Below, in pieces: positions 1 to 5,619 of a DNA stretch of 5,619 nt. The stretch covers positions 1 through 5,619 of the forward strand of contig CALKDV010000439.1 of the NCBI GenBank assembly GCA_938084085.1, given 5' to 3'. Each line of letters begins with the position of its first letter. The stretch's first letter is position 1. Position numbers and translations under genes: made by a program. The notes below the pieces were generated by a model. That model worked only from the letters and a program-made list of their open reading frames with translations. It had not been told where the DNA came from and did no database searches. The stretch is from an uncultured Nannocystaceae bacterium (GTDB taxonomy: Bacteria > Myxococcota_A > Polyangia > Nannocystales > Nannocystaceae).

Positions 1-326
1 GCCAGCGAGCATCTACCCTCGTCTCCAAGCTGGGCCACGGGGCCGACACGGCTCTGTTCCATGTGCAAATCGAGACCGGGCTTCGGCACCAGATCCGCGC
101 CCATCTGTCATGGATCGGCGCGCCCATCCTGGGAGATAGCCTGTACGGCCCGCCCAGCGAGGGGCGGCTTCGTCTGCACAGCTGGATGCTCCAGTTCATG
201 GACGAGGAGGATCCCGAACCAGTCGTGATCGCGCCGCCCCCGAGAGATCTGATCCCATCGCACTTTTCCGACGAGTCACCCGATCTCCCCCTCCCGTCGA
301 GAGCTTTGATAGAGTGTGACCAATGA
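1..326 (+). CDS. RluA-family RNA pseudouridine synthase, C-terminal part (5' end outside window)
   Basis: Seen: the reading frame is open from base 3 to a TGA at 324-326, so the gene begins upstream and only its last ~107 codons are present. The fragment carries the RluA-family C-terminal signature, ETGLRHQIRAHL followed by a GAPILGDSLYG block, then the usual S-W-M-L strand and a proline-rich tail. Known: RluA/RluC/RluD-type enzymes convert specific uridines in 23S rRNA or tRNA to pseudouridine in the cytoplasm. The Arg-His-Gln-Ile-Arg block is part of the conserved catalytic core. The catalytic Asp motif (HRLD) and any S4 domain would lie upstream, so they cannot be checked, and the exact RNA target cannot be assigned. 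A GTG at 63 could be mistaken for a start, but the family homology continues upstream of it (LVSKLGHGADTALFHV), so it is internal. The stop overlaps the next gene's start. Confidence 0.88.
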   Translation, partial: QRASTLVSKLGHGADTALFHVQIETGLRHQIRAHLSWIGAPILGDSLYGPPSEGRLRLHSWMLQFMDEEDPEPVVIAPPPRDLIPSHFSDESPDLPLPSRALIECDQ

Positions 327-1081
327 AGGTTCGCCACTTCGGGCAGACGGATATCGGACTCCGTCGAAGTAACAACGAAGACGCGTACTTGGCGGACGGG
401 CCGCTCGGGCTGTACGTCGTTTGCGACGGGGTCGGAGGACGACTCGGCGGCGAGGTCGCCTCGAGCAACGCCGTCCGGCTTATCTGGGAGTGGATTCGCC
501 AGGAGTCCGGAGTTTTAAGAATCGCCGCGGCGACGCCCACCGAGGCGACCCTCATGCGCGTGGGTCACGTGATGCGAGGCGCGATCCAGCACGCGAGCTA
601 CATGATCACGGAGCAGGGGCTGCAAGATCCGGAGCACGAAGGAATGAGCACGACCGTCTCCGCGTTCGTCCTGGTCGGAGGCCATATCGTCTTCGGCCAA
701 GTTGGCGACTCTCGAATCTACCTCTCGCGTCACGGCGTCAACCAGCAGATCACAGAGGACCACACGCTGATCGGCTTTAAATTAAAGCATGGGCTCATCT
801 CGCCGTCGGACGCAGAGACGTCGAGAGAGCGGCACATCATTACGCGCGCGGTGGGACAGCATGCGTACGTCGAGGTCGACATCGCCACGATGGCGGTGCA
901 GCCCGGAGACAAGCTCCTCCTGTGCTCCGACGGTCTCCACGACTACCTGCAGTCCTCCGACGAGCTAGAGACGATCATGTCCCCCCCGATCGAGACAGGC
1001 GTCCACAGAGCCATCGATTTCGCGAAGGGACTCGGCGGCAAAGACAATATCACCGCCCTCATCGTCGAGTTTTACTCCTAG
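323..1081 (+). CDS. PP2C-type Ser/Thr protein phosphatase (Stp/PppA-like)
   Basis: Predicted cytoplasmic metal-dependent phosphatase that removes phosphate from Ser/Thr residues, probably opposing Hanks-type kinases; its actual substrates are unknown. Seen in the 252-residue product: TDIGLRRSNNEDA (9-21), with the metal-ligand region Glu19-Asp20; VCDGVGG (33-39), with Asp35-Gly36; GMSTTVSAFVL (107-117); GQVGDSRIYL (125-134); HIITRAVGQ (171-179); LLLCSDGLHDYL (198-209), with metal ligand Asp203; and GGKDNITALIVEF (238-250), with Asp241. These are the ordered PP2C motifs, and all metal-binding aspartates are present, so it should be active. Length matches the minimal bacterial single-domain form; I see no membrane segment, signal peptide or extra sensor domain. 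The start is the ATG of an ATGA overlap with the upstream gene. No good Shine-Dalgarno is visible, so translational coupling is likely. No kinase gene lies in the window. It contains a C7 run (981-987) but the frame is intact. Confidence 0.93.
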   Translation: MKVRHFGQTDIGLRRSNNEDAYLADGPLGLYVVCDGVGGRLGGEVASSNAVRLIWEWIRQESGVLRIAAATPTEATLMRVGHVMRGAIQHASYMITEQGLQDPEHEGMSTTVSAFVLVGGHIVFGQVGDSRIYLSRHGVNQQITEDHTLIGFKLKHGLISPSDAETSRERHIITRAVGQHAYVEVDIATMAVQPGDKLLLCSDGLHDYLQSSDELETIMSPPIETGVHRAIDFAKGLGGKDNITALIVEFYS

Positions 1082-1130
1082 ACGCTGAGATCGACTTGCG
1101 GGGCGACGTCCGCTCTATGTATCGTGCGCC

Positions 1131-2531
1131 ATGCTCGATTCTTTCGCAGCGCGTCCCTCCAAAACCACCGTTCCCTTGCTTCCGCTCCGAACGTCCGAGT
1201 TCAAAGCGTGGCTCAAAAAACAGAGCAAGAGCACCGCCGCCTGGATCAAATCCAACGGCTTCAAGGCGAAGCATGGTGAGATCTGCCTGGTACCGAGCCG
1301 CGATGGCCGCGTGTCCACGGCCCTCTTCGGGCGAGGAGATGGCACATCCATCTTCAGCTGGTCGGCCCTGCCAAGCCGGCTTCCCAAAGGCCGATACACC
1401 CTCATCGGAGCCGTCGACGAGGCGCTGGCCGAAGAGGCGACGCTTGGGTGGGGGCTCGGCACATACGAGTTCACACGCTACCGGGCGTCGACGAGGACCT
1501 TCGCGACGCTCGTGTGGCCGGAGGCGTGTGATCGCGCGAAGGTAGAGCGCACCCTCACGTCAATCGGACTCGGGAGAGACCTCATCAACACTCCCGCCGA
1601 GGACATGAACCCGACCGCGCTGACCCAGGTGGTACGCGACCTCGCCAAAGAGTTCTCCGGAGAGTGCAAGGTGATCGCCGGCAAAAAGTTGCTCACGGAG
1701 AATTATCCGACGGTGCACGCCGTGGGCCGCGCGGCCACCTTCCCGCCGGCGCTCGCAGACCTGCGCTGGGGCGACCCGAATCACCCCAAGTTGACGCTGG
1801 TCGGAAAAGGCGTCTGCTTCGACAGCGGCGGCCTCGATCTCAAGAACCCCGCCGGCATGAAGTTGATGAAAAAAGACATGGGCGGGGCCGCGACCGCGAT
1901 CTCGGTCGCCCGGCTGGTGATGGCGGCCGAGCTCCCCGTGCGACTTCGCCTGCTGATTCCTGCGGTGGAGAACGCAGTTGCGGGGGACGCGATGCGCCCG
2001 CTCGATGTGATCACCACCCGCAAGGGTCTCACCGTGGAGGTCGGGAACACCGACGCTGAGGGGCGGTTGATCCTCTGTGACGCCCTCGCGGAGGCTGACA
2101 CCGAGTCTCCCGATCTCATCATGGATTTCGCGACCCTCACGGGGGCTGCCCGAGTCGCGCTGGGCTCCGAACTTCCAGCCCTCTTCTCCTCCCATGACGA
2201 TGTCGCCGACGCGCTGCTGGCCGCGGGCATCGCCGTCGGTGACCCGCTCTGGAGGCTGCCCCTCCACGACGCCTACCGCCGTCATCTCGACAGCCGCGTC
2301 GCGGACCTCTCCAACATCGCGAACACCTCCTACGGCGGCGCCATCACTGCGGCGCTCTTCCTCCGCGAGTTCGTGAGTCACCGCAAAAATCGGTGGATCC
2401 ATATCGACACCATGGCGTGGCATCTCGCAGGACGTCCGGGTCGCCCCGCGGGGGGCGAGGTGATGGCGGCGCGCGCCTGCGCGGAGATGCTCGAGCGGCG
2501 ATATCGCCCCAGCGCCGACACAGACGCGTAG
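1131..2531 (+). CDS. M17-family leucyl aminopeptidase-like metallopeptidase
   Basis: Predicted cytoplasmic aminopeptidase with two metal ions (Zn/Mn) that removes N-terminal residues from peptides during protein turnover. Seen: a 466-residue product with an N-terminal domain (to about residue 150), then the peptidase domain from NTPAEDMNP (153-161). Active-site blocks are VGKGVCFDSGG (224-234), KDMGGAA (248-254) and NTDAEGR (306-312), followed by a GGAITAALFLREF block near 402-414. Lys226, Asp231, Lys238, Asp249, Asp308, Glu310 and Arg312 have exactly the spacing of bovine lens LAP Lys250, Asp255, Lys262, Asp273, Asp332, Glu334 and Arg336, so all metal ligands and both catalytic residues are kept. 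The DTMAW and GRPGRPAGGE tail is typical of the LAP/PepB-like branch rather than classic PepA, so I give no symbol. ATG 1131 is the first possible start after an in-frame stop at 1086; no strong ribosome site precedes it. It follows the phosphatase gene by 49 bases and may be co-transcribed. Confidence 0.93.
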   Translation: MLDSFAARPSKTTVPLLPLRTSEFKAWLKKQSKSTAAWIKSNGFKAKHGEICLVPSRDGRVSTALFGRGDGTSIFSWSALPSRLPKGRYTLIGAVDEALAEEATLGWGLGTYEFTRYRASTRTFATLVWPEACDRAKVERTLTSIGLGRDLINTPAEDMNPTALTQVVRDLAKEFSGECKVIAGKKLLTENYPTVHAVGRAATFPPALADLRWGDPNHPKLTLVGKGVCFDSGGLDLKNPAGMKLMKKDMGGAATAISVARLVMAAELPVRLRLLIPAVENAVAGDAMRPLDVITTRKGLTVEVGNTDAEGRLILCDALAEADTESPDLIMDFATLTGAARVALGSELPALFSSHDDVADALLAAGIAVGDPLWRLPLHDAYRRHLDSRVADLSNIANTSYGGAITAALFLREFVSHRKNRWIHIDTMAWHLAGRPGRPAGGEVMAARACAEMLERRYRPSADTDA

Positions 2532-2537
2532 AGGGAA

Positions 2538-5429
2538 TCAGGCGTCGTCGCCCGCGAAGTCGGACATGGGCGGACACGTGCAGATCAGATTGCGGTCTCC
2601 CCAGGCGTTGTCGATCCGAGATACCGCAGGCCAGAACTTGTCCGCGCGGACCCACGACAACGGGTACGCGCCCTGCTCGCGCGGGTAGGCGTGTCCCCAC
2701 TCGGTCGCCGTGACCTCCGAGGCCGTGTGTGGCGCGTTGCACAGGGGGTTGTCGTCACGCGGCAGCGCCCCGGTCTCTACGGCCAGAATCTCCGCTCGAA
2801 TCGCGATCATGGCGTCACAAAATCGGTCCAGCTCTTCCTTGGACTCAGATTCGGTTGGTTCGATCATGAGCGTGCCCGCCACCGGGAACGACATGGTCGG
2901 CGCGTGGAACCCAAAGTCCATCAGCCGCTTCGCCACATCCTCGGCCTCGACGCCAGCGCTCTGTTTAAACGGCCGCAGGTCGATGATGAACTCGTGAGCG
3001 ACGCGCCCCTCTTCGCCCCGATACAAGATGGGGTAGTGCGACTCGAGTCTCCGCGCCATGTAGTTCGCGTTCAAGATCGCGTATTGCGTCGCTCGCTTGA
3101 GCCCAGGCCCGCCCATCATCGCGATGTACATGAACGAGATAGGCAGGATGCTCGCGGACCCCCATGGCGCCGCCGCGATGGCGCCAATCCCCTTCTCGCC
3201 GCCGACGTCCGTGAGCGGATGACTTGGAAGGTACGGCGCCAGCTTGTCGTTGACGCCGATGGGGCCCATGCCAGGTCCGCCACCACCGTGGGGGATGCAG
3301 AAAGTCTTGTGGAGGTTGAGGTGGCAGACGTCCGCGCCATAGTCGCCGGGTCGACAAAGGCCCACCTGTGCGTTCATGTTTGCGCCGTCCAGGTACACCA
3401 GGCCGCCGTTGGAGTGGACGGTCTCGCAGATGGTCTGGATTTCCCGCTCGAAGACGCCGTGTGTGGACGGATACGTCACCATGAGGGCCGCGAGTCGGTC
3501 CGCGTGCTTGATCGCCTTCGCGGTCAGGTCTTCCACGTCGATATTGCCCCGCTCGTCACATTTCACGGCGACGACCTTCATGCCAGCCATGACCGCGCTC
3601 GCGGGATTTGTCCCGTGCGCCGAGACGGGGATCAGACAGATGTCACGGTGCGCTTCTTCTCGATCCTGATGGTAGGCACGAATCACCATCAACCCCGTAA
3701 ACTCCCCTTGGGAGCCCGCGTTGGGCTGCAGCGACACGGCGGTGAATCCAGTGATCTCACTGAGCCACCCCTCCAACAGGTCGAACATTTCGCGATAGCC
3801 CGCGCTCTGGTCCGCCGGCACGAAGGGGTGGACTGCGCCAAACTCCGGCCACGACACTGGCAGCATCTCCGAGGTGGCGTTCAATTTCATGGTGCACGAC
3901 CCCAGCGCGATCATGGACTTGGTCAGAGACAAATCCCGCCCCTGAAGGCGGTGAAGGTAGCGGAGCATCTCGTGCTCCGAGCGATACCTGCGGAAGACCT
4001 CGTGCGACAAAAACGTCGAGGTGCGCGCGTGTGTGTCGGAAATGGGGCCGACATGCTCCCGCGCGACCGCCTCAAGATCCAGGCCGTCAGTGGCCACGCC
4101 AAAACACGTGAGCACCTCAAGCAGATCGCACAAGCTCGTGCGCTCATCCATACTCACCCCGACGCGACCGTCCTCCAACGCGCGGAGGTTGTAGCCGCGC
4201 CCCACGGCCGCCTCACACACTTGCGCGGCTGTGCGCCCCGCAGGACGCACCGTCACGGTGTCGAAAATCTCGTGGGTCCCCACGTCGTGGCCCGACGCCT
4301 CAAGTACATGACGCAGCACTCCGGCGCAGTGACGGACCCGCTGGGCGATGGCGGTCAGCCCCTCCGCGCCATGATAGACCGCGTATGCGCCCGCCATGAT
4401 TGCCAGCAGCACCTGCGCCGTACAGATATTGCTCGTCGCCCGCTCCCGCCGAATATGCTGCTCACGGGTCTGCATGGCCATCCGAAACGCCGGCTGGCCC
4501 TTCACGTCCCTAGAAACCCCGATGATGCGACCTGGAATCTGACGCTTGTAGCGTTCCGCGGTGGCGAAGAAAGCCGCGTGCGGCCCTCCAAATCCCATGG
4601 GGACGCCGAAACGTTGGGCCGATCCAACCGCCACGTCCGCGCCGAACTCTCCGGGGGGACGGAGCAATGTGAGCGCTAACAGATCCGCCGCAACCACAAG
4701 CAAGCCCCCCGCCTCGTGCACACGTTCTGCCAGGGCCTCGTAGTCCTCGATCACCCCTTCGGTGGTCGGATACTGAACCAGGACGCCGCTGACATCGGAG
4801 AGGTCTTGCCCCTGGATCTCTTCGAACCGCTCAAGCGCAATGCCAGCCGCGTCCGCGCGCGTCTGCATCACCGTCAACGTCTGCGGGTGACATCGCTTCG
4901 ACACTAAAAATCGAGGTTTCTTACCGCGCGCCACAGCGTGCGCCATCGCCATGGCTTCTGCGGCGGCCGTCCCCTCATCGAGGAGCGACGCGTTGCTCAA
5001 CTCGAGCCCCGTCAGGTCCGCAATCGCGGTTTGGAAGTTGATCAGCGCCTCCAACCGCCCCTGCGAAATCTCCGCCTGGTAGGGCGTGTACTGGGTGTAC
5101 CAGCCGGGGTTTTCGAGGATGTTGCGCGCGATGACGGGAGGCACCACGCAGTCGTGGTAGCCCATCCCAAGCAGCGACTTGTGCAGCTTGTTTTTCTTGA
5201 TGATGGAGCGCAACCATCCGATGGCCGCCTCTTCACCCAAGGGCCGGGCGTCATCGAGACCACGCAACTTGAGATCTCGCTTCATTCGAATCGAGTCGGG
5301 GATGGCTTGAGCCACGAGTTCGTCGAGCCCCTCCACCCCGATCGTGCGCAGCATGTGCTCCGCGTCCTCTGGGCGAGGTCCGAGGTGACGTGGGACAAAG
5401 AGGTCGGTGGGTGCGAGCAACTCCGTCAT
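2538..5429 (-). CDS. gcvP: Glycine dehydrogenase (decarboxylating), P-protein of the glycine cleavage system
   Basis: PLP enzyme that decarboxylates glycine and passes the aminomethyl group to the lipoyl arm of GcvH; with GcvT and Lpd it yields CO2, ammonia, NADH and methylene-THF. Seen: a 963-residue product, close to the 957 of E. coli GcvP, so it is the single-chain form with both homologous halves rather than split GcvPA/GcvPB. N-terminal half: FVPRHLGP (11-18), GYHDCVVPP (90-98), then a NPGWYTQYTPYQAEISQGR block. C-terminal half: GSCTMKLNATSEMLP (510-524), HPFVPADQ, QPNAGSQGEF, SAHGTNPAS, and the PLP site NLHKTFCIPHGGGGPG with the Schiff-base lysine at 708 (E. coli Lys706). It ends with GDRNLICTCPP, as expected. 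I chose ATG at 5429 because family homology begins just after it. A TTG at 5450 would add seven unconserved residues. GGAG at 5445-5448 lies 15 bases upstream of the ATG, further than usual. gcvT and gcvH are not in the window. Confidence 0.97.
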   Translation of the reverse strand: MTELLAPTDLFVPRHLGPRPEDAEHMLRTIGVEGLDELVAQAIPDSIRMKRDLKLRGLDDARPLGEEAAIGWLRSIIKKNKLHKSLLGMGYHDCVVPPVIARNILENPGWYTQYTPYQAEISQGRLEALINFQTAIADLTGLELSNASLLDEGTAAAEAMAMAHAVARGKKPRFLVSKRCHPQTLTVMQTRADAAGIALERFEEIQGQDLSDVSGVLVQYPTTEGVIEDYEALAERVHEAGGLLVVAADLLALTLLRPPGEFGADVAVGSAQRFGVPMGFGGPHAAFFATAERYKRQIPGRIIGVSRDVKGQPAFRMAMQTREQHIRRERATSNICTAQVLLAIMAGAYAVYHGAEGLTAIAQRVRHCAGVLRHVLEASGHDVGTHEIFDTVTVRPAGRTAAQVCEAAVGRGYNLRALEDGRVGVSMDERTSLCDLLEVLTCFGVATDGLDLEAVAREHVGPISDTHARTSTFLSHEVFRRYRSEHEMLRYLHRLQGRDLSLTKSMIALGSCTMKLNATSEMLPVSWPEFGAVHPFVPADQSAGYREMFDLLEGWLSEITGFTAVSLQPNAGSQGEFTGLMVIRAYHQDREEAHRDICLIPVSAHGTNPASAVMAGMKVVAVKCDERGNIDVEDLTAKAIKHADRLAALMVTYPSTHGVFEREIQTICETVHSNGGLVYLDGANMNAQVGLCRPGDYGADVCHLNLHKTFCIPHGGGGPGMGPIGVNDKLAPYLPSHPLTDVGGEKGIGAIAAAPWGSASILPISFMYIAMMGGPGLKRATQYAILNANYMARRLESHYPILYRGEEGRVAHEFIIDLRPFKQSAGVEAEDVAKRLMDFGFHAPTMSFPVAGTLMIEPTESESKEELDRFCDAMIAIRAEILAVETGALPRDDNPLCNAPHTASEVTATEWGHAYPREQGAYPLSWVRADKFWPAVSRIDNAWGDRNLICTCPPMSDFAGDDA

Positions 5430-5619
5430 GGCCGCTGGAATGTACTCCAAAGAACCAAAGAGGGAAGCCTACGCAGGACACCTCCGTGCGACCCCGCTCA
5501 CGGATGCCGGTGGATGGGCGGAAACCGCGCCGAGCGGCGCCACACACCGCGCCCCGCCGATGGAGCGGGAAGGTTCCACGCGACCCGCCCAAAGACCCCT
5601 CTGAAAAGCGCCCTGGGGA
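5430..5619 (-). promoter_or_regulatory. Upstream leader of gcvP without recognisable gene
   Basis: Seen: no frame here gives a recognisable protein. On the - strand, two frames that are open from the edge stop at 5498-5500 and 5469-5471, and neither tail resembles GcvH or GcvT. A third stays open through gcvP in another frame and looks like a shadow. The stretch holds two small inverted repeats: TCCGTG (5483-5488) with CACGGA (5499-5504), loop of 10, and GCGCC (5527-5531) with GGCGC (5536-5540), loop of 4. Neither is followed by a T-run on either strand, so they are not simple intrinsic terminators. I see no clear -35/-10 promoter. By position this is the 5' leader, and perhaps the promoter region, of gcvP; that role is inference. 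The tail of an unknown upstream gene at the far edge cannot be excluded. Confidence 0.35.

Noticed and set aside
981..987. A run of seven C in the phosphatase gene as a possible phase-variation tract
   Set aside because: The reading frame is intact through it, seven bases is short for slippage switching, and such runs are expected in GC-rich genes (here Ser-Pro-Pro).
1096..1121. A possible promoter before the aminopeptidase gene (TTGCGG ... TATGTA)
   Set aside because: The spacing is only 14 bases and the -10 match is poor, so it does not support a promoter.
1560..2423. A 287-codon open frame on the - strand, opposite the aminopeptidase gene
   Set aside because: It is antisense to the conserved M17 catalytic domain, with a low-complexity charged product and no family resemblance.
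2497..2508. A 12-base perfect palindrome, GGCGATATCGCC, near the aminopeptidase stop
   Set aside because: It has no loop and no T-run and lies in coding sequence. It is best explained by chance at this base composition.
2691..4679. A 662-codon open frame on the + strand, opposite gcvP
   Set aside because: It lies wholly antisense to a clearly real, full-length gcvP. Its product is rich in Arg, His and Gly with no recognisable domain, which is the usual shadow of a GC-rich gene.
5481..5485. A GGAGG ribosome-site-like string on the - strand upstream of gcvP
   Set aside because: No plausible gene starts just downstream of it; the only nearby GTG leads into the shadow frame, and it is about 50 bases from the gcvP ATG.
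5251..5592. A 113-codon open frame on the - strand, overlapping the gcvP start
   Set aside because: Its second half lies inside gcvP in another frame, the composition is Arg/Gly/Pro-rich, and no conserved motif is visible.

Overview
The window is GC-rich, densely coded bacterial chromosome. It holds one 5'-truncated gene and three complete genes, all of recognisable families. I see no mobile element, phage gene, CRISPR array, tRNA or rRNA, and no sign of recent transfer. The gene content (a PP2C phosphatase beside RNA-modification and peptidase genes, and a single-chain GcvP) fits a Gram-negative lineage with eukaryote-like Ser/Thr phospho-signalling, such as Myxococcota or another former deltaproteobacterial group. 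That placement is inference from style and protein sequence only.

Layout: the left part (1-2531) is read on the + strand. It contains the C-terminal end of an RluA-family pseudouridine synthase (to 326), a 252-residue PP2C-type protein phosphatase (323-1081) that overlaps it by the four bases ATGA, and, after 49 bases, a 466-residue M17 leucyl aminopeptidase-family protein (1131-2531). These three may form one transcription unit. The right part is on the - strand: a full-length glycine dehydrogenase (decarboxylating), gcvP (2538-5429). It converges on the aminopeptidase gene with only six bases between the two stop codons. Upstream of gcvP (5430-5619) is a leader with no recognisable gene. 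It has two small GC-rich inverted repeats and, at the window edge, a short string that faintly resembles the 3' end of a glycine riboswitch.

Function: the four genes do not make one pathway. RluA-type enzymes modify RNA, PP2C reverses Ser/Thr phosphorylation, M17 enzymes trim peptides, and GcvP is the decarboxylating subunit of the glycine cleavage system, whose partners GcvT, GcvH and Lpd are not in the window. All visible catalytic residues are intact. I did not find a convincing undescribed system. The points worth checking are regulatory: the gcvP leader, the ATGA overlap, and an AT-rich perfect inverted repeat inside the phosphatase gene.
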